Source of the DNA: Alloyangia mangrovi
GTDB lineage: Bacteria > Pseudomonadota > Alphaproteobacteria > Rhodobacterales > Rhodobacteraceae
DNA: 64,000 nucleotides
Direction of reading: 5' to 3'
Assembly: GCF_002300555.2 (NCBI RefSeq)
Contig: NZ_NTHN02000004.1
Span: 62,001 to 126,000, forward strand
The translations under genes and the position numbers were made by a program. The notes under the pieces are model-generated. The model saw nothing but the letters and a program-made list of their open reading frames with translations, had not been told where the DNA came from and did not search any database. Positions 1 to 8,655 of this stretch are shown in pieces. Position 1 is the stretch's first letter. Every line of letters starts with the position of its first letter.

Positions 1-80
1 GGGGCGCGGGTTGCCTGACCTTGTGTCAGGTTCCGCATTGTCCCTTGGCACTGCAATCCTTTGCTTTTACCTCACCCCCC

Positions 81-839
81 ATGAAGTTCCTGTTCAAACG
101 CCGCAAGCCGCCCGCGCCCGTCTTTGATGCCCCGTTCCGCCCGGCCGACAGATGTATCGTCATCGGTGACGTGCACGGCTGCGACGCGCTGCTCGCCAAG
201 CTGCTGGGCCGCCTCGAGGGGCGCTCGTCGCCGGAGACCAAGCTGGTGCTGGTGGGGGATTACGTCGACCGGGGCGACGAGAGCGCTGCGGTGCTGCGCC
301 GCCTGCAGCAGATGCAGGCGCGGCTCGGGACCGAGCAGGTGATCTGCCTGCGCGGCAACCACGACCAGATGATGCTGGACTTCCTCGACGATCCCAAGAC
401 CGCGGGCGCGCGTTGGTTCAAGTACGGCGGGCTGCAGACGCTGGCGAGCTACGGCCTGGCCGGGGTGGCGCATACGGCGCCCGACGAGGAGTGGATCAAG
501 CTGCGGGATCGCCTGCGCGCGGCGATGGGCCCGGAGATCGAGACCTGGCTGCGCGGGCTGCCGCTGAGCTGGCAGACCGGCAATGTCTTCATCTGCCATG
601 CCGGCGCCGACCCGCTGCGCCCGCTCGAGGCGCAGAGTTCCCGGGACCTGATCTGGGGGCCGCCCGGTTTCGAGACCACGGCGCGGACGGATGGCGTCTG
701 GGTGGTGCATGGACACACCATCACCGACCACGCGCGGCCGAACGCGGGGCGCGTGCCGGTTGACACAGGCGCCTATGCCACTGGCCGCCTGACCGCGGCG
801 CTGCTGAGCTCCGGCAAGGTGGAGTTCGTCTCGACCTGA
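81..839 (+). CDS. Metallophosphatase family protein (PPP-type serine/threonine phosphatase)
   Basis: A 252-residue calcineurin-like phosphoesterase. The family's metal-binding motifs appear in order: GDVHG near residue 30, GDYVDRG near residue 62, RGNHD near residue 95 and a C-terminal HGH near residue 216. Such enzymes hydrolyse phosphomonoesters, often phosphoproteins, in the cytoplasm; the substrate here is unknown. The frame is open further upstream from a TTG at 21, but the ATG at 81 starts a conventional basic N-terminus (MKFLFKRRK), so I chose it. No convincing ribosome binding site precedes either start. No obvious operon partner. Confidence 0.85.
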   Translation: MKFLFKRRKPPAPVFDAPFRPADRCIVIGDVHGCDALLAKLLGRLEGRSSPETKLVLVGDYVDRGDESAAVLRRLQQMQARLGTEQVICLRGNHDQMMLDFLDDPKTAGARWFKYGGLQTLASYGLAGVAHTAPDEEWIKLRDRLRAAMGPEIETWLRGLPLSWQTGNVFICHAGADPLRPLEAQSSRDLIWGPPGFETTARTDGVWVVHGHTITDHARPNAGRVPVDTGAYATGRLTAALLSSGKVEFVST

Positions 840-1445
840 GGGGAAACCCTTATTGGTGTCTTGGGGGCCGGCTTGCTCGGTATGGTTGATTCGCGCTGTG
901 CCGGGAATCTGGCGCTTTCTTGCGCGAACCTAGTCGCCGCAAGGGCGAAAAAGCCCCGAAATTGCCGCTGTTTGTGCCCTTCTTGGCGGTCCGATCCGGA
1001 AGGGCGGTGCCAGGGCGTTCGGGCGCGCCTTTGCCTGACGCCCGTTCTTTCAGCACCTTCGCCACACTCGGTGTTTTTCGCGAGCACAAAACCGGATTTC
1101 CAAAAATCGCCTGTGTGGCGAAGCGCTCCGAGGACAGGGAAGGCTCGGCCCCGAGACGGGACGCTCAAGCTACTGTTTCTATAACGTTAATCTTGATGAA
1201 AGGTTTTGAGCGGGCTTCTGGAGACGGTCAAACTGTATAAAATCTGTTACGAAATCGTCTTGGGGCCGTGGCTTGAAGCGCACCAGCGTCACGTGTATCA
1301 GCAAAATGTACCTAATGTTTGACGGGAGCAATCAGTCAGCTCCGTTCAATATCTGGCAAAAAATGTTTCGCAATGTATCCGGTACGTCCGGCAGATCAGC
1401 GGTCGAACCAAAGTATTTGGCCAATTCGTTTGGAGGATTCAGCCG
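840..1445. other. Gene-free stretch upstream of the sugar transferase
   Basis: About 600 bases with no supportable gene; the short open frames have no recognisable protein character. The first part is GC-rich. From about 1170 it becomes AT-rich, with a TATAAA-like hexamer near 1236, as expected for the promoter and leader of the polysaccharide gene that follows. I see no clear operator or terminator. Confidence 0.4.
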
Positions 1446-2141
1446 ATGAGGTCCATTGATTTCAGGGCAAGCGAAGAAGACGCTCTCTCCAATCTCCCCT
1501 CTCAAGCCCGTTTCCGCCGCTGGAGCGACAGGGTTTATGCTCAGGTCCTGAAACGGTGGTTCGACCTTGCGGTCGCGGTCCTGCTAATACCGGTCCTGCT
1601 TCCTGTGATCGCCGTCCTGTGGGCGATCGTGCGGGCCGATGGCGGTCCGGGGTTCTTTGGCCACAAGCGTGTCGGCATGGACGGCAAGGAGTTCCGTTGT
1701 TGGAAGATCCGCACCATGGTGCCAAATGCCGAGGAAAAGCTGCAGGCCCTGCTGGCGCGTGACGAGGCCGCCGCGGCGGAATGGGCGCGCGACCACAAGC
1801 TGACCAAGGATCCGAGGATCACCCTGATCGGAAAATTCCTTCGGCAGACCAGCCTCGACGAGCTGCCGCAGCTCTGGAACGTGCTCCTCGGGGATATGAG
1901 CTTTGTCGGGCCGCGCCCCATCGTGGAGGCGGAGCTCGAGAAATATGGCGCCCATCAAGCCGCTTACCTGTCGATGAAGCCGGGGGTCACCGGGCTCTGG
2001 CAGGTCTCGGGGCGCAATGACGTCAGCTACGACGAGCGCGTCGCCATGGACATCGAGTATCTGCGGGTGATGTCCTGCGGCACCGACATCAAGCTGATGG
2101 TCAAGACCTTTACCGCCATGTGCAACCGGACCGGGTACTGA
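1446..2141 (+). CDS. Undecaprenyl-phosphate sugar phosphotransferase (ExoY/WcaJ-type)
   Basis: A 231-residue bacterial sugar transferase (PF02397 family). It transfers a sugar phosphate from a nucleotide sugar to undecaprenyl phosphate, the first membrane step of exopolysaccharide assembly. One hydrophobic segment lies at about residues 38-60. Family motifs follow: KRVGMDGK with KIRTM, the TSLDELPQLWNVL block with FVGPRP, and KPGVTGLWQ with SGRND near the end. The length fits short ExoY-type enzymes without the extra N-terminal membrane domain. It sits alone, followed by a hairpin, but GDP-mannose genes lie 1-3 kb downstream, which fits a surface polysaccharide role. The sugar is not predictable from sequence. 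Confidence 0.9.
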   Translation: MRSIDFRASEEDALSNLPSQARFRRWSDRVYAQVLKRWFDLAVAVLLIPVLLPVIAVLWAIVRADGGPGFFGHKRVGMDGKEFRCWKIRTMVPNAEEKLQALLARDEAAAAEWARDHKLTKDPRITLIGKFLRQTSLDELPQLWNVLLGDMSFVGPRPIVEAELEKYGAHQAAYLSMKPGVTGLWQVSGRNDVSYDERVAMDIEYLRVMSCGTDIKLMVKTFTAMCNRTGY

Positions 2142-2153
2142 GCTTCACCCGGC

Positions 2154-2178
2154 GCGTCCGCTCCCTGCGAGCGGATGC
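2154..2178 (+). terminator. Hairpin downstream of the sugar transferase
   Basis: GCGTCCGCTC, a 5-base loop, then GAGCGGATGC forms a 10-pair stem (one G-T pair) 12 bases after the stop codon. There is no strong T-run, so it is a probable rather than certain terminator. Confidence 0.5.
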
Positions 2179-2455
2179 GCTGCCATTTTCGGCACGTGAA
2201 GGTCAATTCGGGGGGGCTGGCGGCTGATATTGCGGCGCATTTGCTGACAAGGTCTTGCCACGGATGATATCCTGATATCGACGCTCCGAGTGAGTTGGAC
2301 CGGTGTTCTGCGGTCCAACCATATCTCTGGAGCTGTTGAGTTTTTCTTCCACTGGCTTCCGACTTCGGCGTATCCTTCGGGGAGAATCGTTTAAGTCTTG
2401 AGACGCGAATTTATCGCGCAATTGAATTCGAATTTCTATTTTAGGGGAGGCGATC
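2179..2455. other. Intergenic region before the zinc-ribbon gene
   Basis: With the preceding hairpin, about 314 bases lack a gene. It contains a G7 run at about 2208-2214 and turns AT-rich from about 2380 as it approaches the next gene, presumably its promoter. A purine-rich AGGGGAGG lies just before the ATG at 2456. Nothing else is recognisable. Confidence 0.35.
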
Positions 2456-2719
2456 ATGTCCGTGCGGAGTCATCGCTATTTCAAGTGCAGGTATTGCAAC
2501 CACAAGCTGCGTTTCGGTGCGCATCAATGTGGGAGCTGTTATCAACCGACCCAGATGATCAACCGGGTGCCGACCTGGACCGTGCTTGGCCTGGCGCTCG
2601 TCGTCTCCGGTGCCGCTGTCGCGGCAGGGACGCTGCCGTCGATGCTGAACGCAAGCAACGGGGGCGCAGCGCATGATCCGGGCGCCGACAGGGAAGCGCG
2701 GGTCAAGGCGAGCCTTTAG
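2456..2719 (+). CDS. Small zinc-ribbon membrane protein, function unknown
   Basis: An 87-residue protein with two CxxC pairs (Cys11/Cys14 and Cys25/Cys28) forming a probable zinc ribbon, followed by one hydrophobic segment at about residues 41-62 and a short charged tail. The ATG at 2456 follows a strong AGGGGAGG ribosome binding site, which supports a real gene. The layout suggests a membrane-anchored protein with a cytoplasmic zinc ribbon. I do not recognise a named family. It is convergent with manB. Confidence 0.65.
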   Translation: MSVRSHRYFKCRYCNHKLRFGAHQCGSCYQPTQMINRVPTWTVLGLALVVSGAAVAAGTLPSMLNASNGGAAHDPGADREARVKASL

Positions 2720-2728
2720 GGCAGGGCC

Positions 2729-2751
2729 GGCCCGATCGCGGGGATCGGGCC
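2729..2751. terminator. Hairpin between convergent genes
   Basis: A perfect 9-pair stem (GGCCCGATC, 5-base loop, GATCGGGCC) lies between the zinc-ribbon gene and the end of manB. It lacks a long T-run on either side. It may serve both strands. Confidence 0.4.
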
Positions 2752-2776
2752 TCCGTGGGTCAATTGGAGTGCTCGT

Positions 2777-4151
2777 TCAGCCGAGGATGGCCTTGCGCAG
2801 ATGCGCGAGGCCTTTGTCCATGAGGGCCTCGGCACCAGCGCGGTCCTGCGCTTCGACGTAGAGCCGCAGCTCGGGGGCGTTGCCCGAGGGGCGGACATGC
2901 AGGATGCGGCCGTCAGTCAGGGTGATGCGCACGCCGTCGGTCAGATCGCAGGCGGCCTCGGTGGCGCCGAGCGGGGCGAGGAAATCTGCGCGGGCCGCGG
3001 TGTCGCCGCGCAGCGCGGCAACGAAGGGCTGCGACGCCTCCTGGGGTACTTCCTGCAGGCGGTCGGCCATGGTGACCACGGGCGGCTCCTGCGCGACACG
3101 GGCCGAGACCGGGCCGTCGCCAGCGGCGATCAGCGTCATGATGAGCGGCAGCATGCAGTCGCGGGTGGGCAGGGCGGCGAGCGTACCGGTCGGCCCGTCG
3201 GCGGCGAAGCCGAGAAGGAAGCCGCCGTTGGCCTCGTAGCCGACGACCCTGCCGCCGAGATCCTCCATGCCGGCGATCACGAAGGGCGAGCCGATGCGGG
3301 TGGTGAGCACCTTGCCGAAGCCCTTGCGGGTGACGCCGGAATTGGAGGAGATCGGGGTGACCACCGCCTCGGCACCGAGCGCTTCGGCGGTGATCTGGCC
3401 CATGATGTCGCCGGGCACGATGGTGCCGGTCTCGTCGGCCAGAAGCGGGCGGTCGCTGTCGCCATCGGTGGAGACCAGCGCGTCGAGTTCGTGCTCCGTC
3501 ACCCAGGCGGCGATCTGGGCGCGGGTGTCCGGGTCGACCGCCTCGGTGTCGACGGGGATGAAAGTTTCCGACCGGCCCAACTCGCGCACTTCGGCGCCGA
3601 GGCCCTCGAGCATGGCCCGCAGGTCGTCGCGTCCGACGGCGGAATGGGCATAGAGGCCGATGCGCTTGCCCGAGAGGGCTTTGCCGCCGAGTGTGTCGAC
3701 GTAGCGCGCGACGAAGCGGGCGGCGGCCTCGGGGTCGGTGTCGAGTTGGCCCTCGGAAGTGCCTGCCGGGCGGCCAAGGGCGGCGGTGATCGCCGCCTCG
3801 TCGGACTTGGTGATCTCGCCGGCGCGGGTGTAGAACTTCAGCCCGTTGCGGTCGGCGGGGATGTGGCTGCCGGTGACCATGATTGCGCCGGCACCGGCCT
3901 CCTGCGCGGCGAGGGCCAGCGCGGGGGTCGGCAGGGCGCCGCAGTCGATCACCCGCAGCCCCTCGGCGCGGGCGGCGGCGATGATATCGCCGGCGATGCG
4001 GGGGCTCGAGGGGCGCAGGTCCTGGCCGACGCAGAGCAGCCCCCCCGTGGTCGCAGGCCGCGGCGAAGGCGCGGACGTGGTCGGCGACCAGCTCGGGGGT
4101 CAGCTCCACCACCAGGCCACGCAGGCCGCTCGTTCCGAATTTCGGTGCCAT
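2777..4151 (-). CDS. manB: Phosphomannomutase (ManB), frame broken once as read
   Basis: Interconverts mannose-6-phosphate and mannose-1-phosphate, feeding GDP-mannose synthesis. N-terminal FGTSGLRG identifies the hexose-phosphate mutase family. The catalytic-serine motif TGSHIP lies near residue 95 of the restored protein, and the metal loop DGDSDRP near residue 235. As read, the frame breaks at a C7 run (4040-4046, + strand). Removing one base joins ...ACDHGG to LLCVGQDLRPSS and gives a 457-residue protein; the 1,375-base span equals 458 codons plus one. I infer a sequencing error. It lies 73 bases downstream of manC, likely in one operon. Phosphoglucomutase activity is also possible. Confidence 0.85.
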
Positions 4152-4224
4152 CGGGGCGCCTTTCCTGTCTTTACAGAAGCGCCGACCCTCGCGGGCCGGC
4201 GCGGTCGTCTTCCTGTCGGCGGGC

Positions 4225-5664
4225 TCAGCCCTTGGCGCCCTGGCCGCGGGCGTAGACGTCCTCGTAGCGCACGATGTCGTCCTCGCCGACGTAGGAGCCG
4301 GTCTGCACCTCGATCAGCACCATAGGCATCTTGCCGGGGTTCTCCATGCGGTGAACGGCGCCGAGCGGGATGTAGACGCTCTCGTTCTCGGTGACCAGCT
4401 TCACCTCGTCGTCCACCGTCACCCGCGCCGTACCCTCGACCACGATCCAATGCTCGGAGCGGTGGAAGTGGCTCTGCAGCGACAACGAAGCGCCGGGGTG
4501 GACGTGGATGCGTTTCACCTGGAAGCGGCTGCCGACCACGAGGCTTTCGAACCAGCCCCAGGGGCGGTGGTCCATGGGGAACTCGACCGCCTGCTTGGCC
4601 CCCTTCTTCTTCAGCGCGTCGACCGCCAGCTTCACGTCCTGCGCGCGGTCCTTGCTGGCCACCAGCACGGCATCGTTCATCGCCACGGCGATGACATCCT
4701 TGAGGCCAATGCCGACGATCTCGATGGCCTCCGAGCCGGTGCGCAGCATCGAGCCCTCGCAGTCGATTGCCGTCGCGCCCTCGCTGCAGACCACGCCGTT
4801 CTCGTCCTGCTCGAGCTCGCGCCAGATCGCGTCCCAGCCGCCGAGATCGGACCAGCCGCTGTCGAAGGGCACCACTTCCAGCGCGTCGGATTTCTCCATC
4901 ACCGCGTAGTCGATCGAGATGTCCTCGGCCTCGGACCAGGGGCCGGGCGCAAGGCGCAGGAAGCCGAGGTCCACCTCGGCCTGGTCCACCGCGGCGCTGA
5001 CCGGGGCCAGCAGGCCGGGGGCGTATCTCTCGAAGGCGGCGAGGATGTCCTTGACGCGGAAGAGGAAAATCCCGGCGTTCCAGAGGAAGCCGCCCTGCGC
5101 CAGCATCTTCGCGGCAGTCTCGGCGTCGGGCTTCTCGACGAAGCGCTTGAGCGGCGTGGTGGCGGGACCGGCGTTGGCCAGGTCGAGCTCGAGGTAGCCG
5201 TAGCCGGTCTCGGGCCGGTCGGGGTGGATGCCGAAAAGCACCAGCTTGCCCTGCTCGAGCGCGGCCCGGCCGTTCTCGACCGCGGCGCGGAAGGACTCGC
5301 GGTCGGGGATGCGGTGATCCGAGGGCGCCACCAGCATCGCGGCCTCGGGGTCCTTGCGCGACAGGTGCAGCGCCGCGGCGAGCACCGCGGGGGCGGTGTT
5401 GCGCCCCTCGGGCTCGATCAGGATCGCGCCGGGGTCGATGCCGATGGCCGAGAGCTGCTCGGTCACCACGAAGCGGAAGTCGGAATTGGTCACGACGACG
5501 GGCTTGGTGAAGCAGGCGCTGCCCGAGAGCCGCTCGGCGGTGGCCTGGAACAGGCTGGTGTCATCCACGAGCCGGGCGAACTGCTTGGGATAGCTCTTGC
5601 GCGAGACCGGCCAGAGCCGCGTGCCCGAACCGCCACAGAGAATGACCGGGGTAATTGCCTGCAT
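4225..5664 (-). CDS. manC: Mannose-1-phosphate guanylyltransferase / mannose-6-phosphate isomerase
   Basis: A 479-residue bifunctional enzyme that makes GDP-mannose and isomerises fructose-6-phosphate to mannose-6-phosphate. The N-terminus carries the nucleotidyltransferase signature GGSGTRLWP...PKQF. The C-terminal 110 residues are a type II phosphomannose isomerase cupin with HFHRSEHW and the closing EDDIVRYEDVYAR block. The frame is open to 5781, but the ATG at 5664 has an upstream GGAAGG and starts exactly at the family's usual N-terminus. Together with manB it supplies GDP-mannose for surface polysaccharide. Confidence 0.93.
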   Translation of the reverse strand: MQAITPVILCGGSGTRLWPVSRKSYPKQFARLVDDTSLFQATAERLSGSACFTKPVVVTNSDFRFVVTEQLSAIGIDPGAILIEPEGRNTAPAVLAAALHLSRKDPEAAMLVAPSDHRIPDRESFRAAVENGRAALEQGKLVLFGIHPDRPETGYGYLELDLANAGPATTPLKRFVEKPDAETAAKMLAQGGFLWNAGIFLFRVKDILAAFERYAPGLLAPVSAAVDQAEVDLGFLRLAPGPWSEAEDISIDYAVMEKSDALEVVPFDSGWSDLGGWDAIWRELEQDENGVVCSEGATAIDCEGSMLRTGSEAIEIVGIGLKDVIAVAMNDAVLVASKDRAQDVKLAVDALKKKGAKQAVEFPMDHRPWGWFESLVVGSRFQVKRIHVHPGASLSLQSHFHRSEHWIVVEGTARVTVDDEVKLVTENESVYIPLGAVHRMENPGKMPMVLIEVQTGSYVGEDDIVRYEDVYARGQGAKG

Positions 5665-5973
5665 GAATGTCTTTCCTTCCAACTGCCGAGCAATGCGACT
5701 GCGGATGCTTTTAGAAACACCGCCTAACAGCCGCATGAAACCACTGCGAAGGAAAAGAGCATCTGCCAAAAGGAACAGCAAGCGGAACGCAACTTAAACT
5801 GGTGCATTGCGCGCGATATTGTCCCGTCAGAGATCGTCCAATTGGCAGCCGCTCGTTTTCCCGTCACGGCGACAGAAACCTTGGACGCGCGGGGTTTGCA
5901 AGGCGTGGCGGCGTCTTGTCGGCGAGACGGCGAGAAATTGTCGCCGGGCTGCAAGAAAGGCGGTGAAATGGAA
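5665..5973. other. Intergenic region upstream of manC
   Basis: About 300 bases between the manC start and the terminator of the polyamine operon. It presumably holds the manC promoter (minus strand). I see no convincing promoter hexamers, operators or small genes. Confidence 0.35.
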
Positions 5974-6000
5974 AGGGCCGGGAGCATTGCTCCCGGCCCT
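5974..6000 (-). terminator. Terminator of the polyamine operon
   Basis: AGGGCCGGGAG, a 5-base loop, then CTCCCGGCCCT forms a perfect 11-pair stem about 30 bases past the dehydrogenase stop on the minus strand, followed there by a short T stretch. Confidence 0.75.
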
Positions 6001-6031
6001 TGATATGAGTCGCTGTCAGGCTATCAGGCCG

Positions 6032-7268
6032 TCACGCGTTCCAGGGGCGGTCGCCCTTGGCATCCTTGACGCGGGTCGGCAGGCCGATCTCGTCGAGGAT
6101 GGTGAAGAAGGGCTTGGGGTCGAGTTCCTCTACGTTGCGCATGGACTTGGCGTCCCACTCGCCCGAGGCAACCAGCATGGCAGCCGCCACCGGCGGCACG
6201 CCGGCGGTGTAGGAGATGCCCTGGCTGCCCACTTCCTCGTAGGCTTCCTTGTGGTCGGCGACGTTGTAGACGAACATCTCCACCTCTTCGCCGTCCTTCA
6301 CGCCCTTCACCAGATCCCCGATGCAGGTCTTGCCGGTGTAGTCGGGCGCCAGCGAGGAGGGGTCGGGCAGCACGGCCTTGACCACCTTCAGCGGCACGAC
6401 CTCGAGGCCCTCGGCGGTTTTCACAGGTTGCTCGGAAAGCAGGCCAAGCGATTGCAGCACGGTGAAGACGTTGATGTAATGCTCGCCGAAGCCCATCCAG
6501 AAGCGCACGTCGGCCTGCGGGTAGTTGGCCGAAAGCGAGTGCACCTCGTCATGGCCCGACTGGTAGGCGCGCTGGGTGCCGACGACGGGCAGATCCCAGT
6601 CCTTGCCCGAGGCGAACATCGAGGTCTCCTTCCACTGCTGGTCTTCCCAGTAGTAGACGGTGCCGGTGAACTCGCGGAAGTTGATCTCCGGGTCGAAGTT
6701 GGTGGCGAAATACTTGCCGTGGGAGCCGGCATTGATGTCGACGATGTCGATGCTCTTCACCTCGTCCATCTGGTCGATGGCGAAGCGGGCGAAGGCATTG
6801 ACCACGCCCGGATCGAAGCCGGCGCCGAGGATCGCGGTGACGCCCTTCTCGGCGCAGAGGTCGCGCTTCTTCCACTCGTAGTTGGCGTACCACGGCGGGG
6901 TCTCGCAGATTTTCGCGGGATCCTCGTGGATCGCGGTGTCGATATAGGCGGCACCGGTCTCGATGCAGGCGTCGAGCACGGTCATGTTGACGAAGGCGCT
7001 GCCCACGTTGATCACGATCTGCGCGCCGGTGTCGCGGATCAGCTGGGCGACGGCGGCCGTGTCCATCGCGTCAACCTGGTGAGCCTTGAGGACGCCCTCT
7101 ACCTTCATCGCGCCCTTTTCGCGGACCGACTCAAGGATCGCTTCGCATTTCGAAAGCGTCCGGCTGGCGATATGAATCTCGCCGAGCACATCGTTGTTCT
7201 GAGCGCATTTATGCGCCACGACCTGAGCGACGCCGCCTGCGCCGATGATGAGAACGTCTTTTTTTCAA
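6032..7268 (-). CDS. Carboxy(nor)spermidine dehydrogenase (saccharopine dehydrogenase family), frame broken near the start
   Basis: Reductively condenses a diamine with aspartate semialdehyde to carboxy(nor)spermidine, the first step of an aspartate-dependent polyamine pathway. The restored protein begins with a Rossmann motif (IIGAGGVAQ) after a TTG start at 7268, with AGGT about 9 bases upstream. As read, a T7 run (7259-7265, + strand) shifts the frame at codon 3, so a naive call would start at 7219 and lose the NAD(P) motif. The 1,237-base span is 412 codons plus one base (411 residues). The decarboxylase gene lies 44 bases upstream, which decides between saccharopine and carboxyspermidine chemistry. 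Confidence 0.85.
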
Positions 7269-7312
7269 CTCACTGGACCTCCGTCTTTTGTCCGTCTTGG
7301 GTTTGCGCGCGC

Positions 7313-8404
7313 TCAGGAGAGCGCGGCGCTGAAATCGTCGTAGGTGAAGCCGCGCACCAGCCGCTCGGTGCCGTCGAGCTCGCGGATGGCGATCGAGGGC
7401 ATCTGCACCCCGTTGAACCAGTTCTTCTTGACCATCGTGTAACCGGCGGCGTCCTGAATGCTGAGCCGGTCGCCGGGGTTCAGGGCCTTGGGGAACATGA
7501 ACTCGCCGAAGATGTCACCTGCCAGACAGGACTTGCCGCAGATCATCCAGGGCTGATCGCCGCTCTCGTCCATCTTGGCGCTCTCGCGGTAGATCAGCAG
7601 GTCGAGCATATGCGCCTCGATCGAGCTGTCGACGATCGCGAGGTTCTTGCCGTTGAAGAGCGTGTCGAGCACCGTCACCTCCAGCGTGGTCGATTTCGTG
7701 ATCGTCGCCTCTCCGGGCTCAAGATAGACCTGCACCTCGTTTTCGCCAGCAAAACGCTTCAGGCGCTCGGCGAGGCGGTCGAGCGGGTAGTCCTCGCCGG
7801 TGAAGTGGATGCCGCCGCCGAGGCTGATCCATTTCATCTGGCGGATCAGGTGGCCGAAGCGCTGCTCGATGGAGCCGAGCATATTGTCGAAGCGCTCAAA
7901 GTCGGCGTTCTCGCAGTTGTTGTGGAACATGAAGCCGCTGATCTGCTCGAGCACCGGCTCGATGTCCTTGGGGTCATGTTCGCCGAGGCGCGAGAAGGGG
8001 CGGGCGGGGTCGGCGAGATCGAAGCTCGAGGTCGACACGCCCGGGTTCACCCGCAGTCCGCGGGTGTGGCCGCGGCTGACCTCCTCGAAGCGCGAGAGCT
8101 GCGCCGCGGTGTTGAAGATGATCTTGTCCGAGCTCGCCAGCACCTCGTCGATCTCGTGATCGGCCCAGGCCACGGAATAGGCGTGGGTCTCGCCCGGGAA
8201 TTTTTCCCGTCCCAGCTTCACCTCGAAGAGCGAGGAGGAGGTGGTGCCATCCATGTACTCGCTCATCATGTCGAAGACCGACCATGTGGCAAAACACTTG
8301 AGCGCCAGCAGCGCCTTGGCGCCGGAGGTCTCGCGCAGGTGGGCGATCTTCTCGAGATTGGGCAGGAGCCGCGATTTGTCGATCAGGTAATAAGGCGTCT
8401 GCAT
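7313..8404 (-). CDS. nspC: Carboxynorspermidine / carboxyspermidine decarboxylase
   Basis: A 363-residue PLP-dependent decarboxylase of the alanine racemase fold (Orn/DAP decarboxylase group III). It converts carboxyspermidine or carboxynorspermidine to spermidine or norspermidine. The PLP lysine is Lys36 in LLALKCFAT. The glycine-rich phosphate loop SLGGGIHF and the partner-subunit cysteine in CGKSCLAGD are present. It is the first gene of a two-gene operon with the dehydrogenase. The pair replaces the S-adenosylmethionine route to spermidine. Confidence 0.92.
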   Translation of the reverse strand: MQTPYYLIDKSRLLPNLEKIAHLRETSGAKALLALKCFATWSVFDMMSEYMDGTTSSSLFEVKLGREKFPGETHAYSVAWADHEIDEVLASSDKIIFNTAAQLSRFEEVSRGHTRGLRVNPGVSTSSFDLADPARPFSRLGEHDPKDIEPVLEQISGFMFHNNCENADFERFDNMLGSIEQRFGHLIRQMKWISLGGGIHFTGEDYPLDRLAERLKRFAGENEVQVYLEPGEATITKSTTLEVTVLDTLFNGKNLAIVDSSIEAHMLDLLIYRESAKMDESGDQPWMICGKSCLAGDIFGEFMFPKALNPGDRLSIQDAAGYTMVKKNWFNGVQMPSIAIRELDGTERLVRGFTYDDFSAALS

Positions 8405-8533
8405 CGGTGGTCACCTCCGGACAGCGAACACGGGGAAGCCGTGCCAATATAGCGCAAGCCCGCCGAGAACAATGCCCCCCCTGTTGCCGCAGGACTCTGA
8501 CGGGCGTGTGACGGTCCGGGAGGGCGGAGGCAA

Positions 8534-8575
8534 AAGCCTTCGAAGGCTTCTGCAACTCTTTTCGAAGAGAGTTGC
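8534..8575. repeat. Tandem pair of hairpins upstream of nspC
   Basis: The first is a perfect 16-base palindrome (AAGCCTTCGAAGGCTT, 8534-8549). Two bases later a second stem pairs GCAACTCT with AGAGTTGC around TTTTCGA (8552-8575). The compact arrangement looks like a dispersed intergenic repeat rather than a plain terminator. It sits in the tail-to-head gap between the ectoine operon and nspC. Confidence 0.5.
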
Positions 8576-8593
8576 GACGCTGCGGTGCGGCAG

Positions 8594-8622
8594 GAAAAAG
8601 GGGCGGCCCGAAAGCCGCCCCC
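8594..8622 (-). terminator. Terminator of the ectoine operon
   Basis: An 8-pair stem (GGGGCGGC / GCCGCCCC) with a CCGAAA loop is followed on the minus strand by five T residues, 34 bases past the aspartokinase stop. This is a classic intrinsic terminator. Confidence 0.8.
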
Positions 8623-8655
8623 AGTTGGTCGAAGTCCCTGTCGGATCGTGCAGGC

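Noticed and set aside
2203-2457. Small minus-strand frame in the gap before the zinc-ribbon gene
   Set aside because: No ribosome site, no family, and it would occupy the promoter of a better-supported gene.
5807-8452. An 881-residue open frame on the + strand across the polyamine genes
   Set aside because: It is the antisense shadow of two well-supported minus-strand genes in GC-rich DNA, with low-complexity His/Val/Leu-rich composition and no domain.
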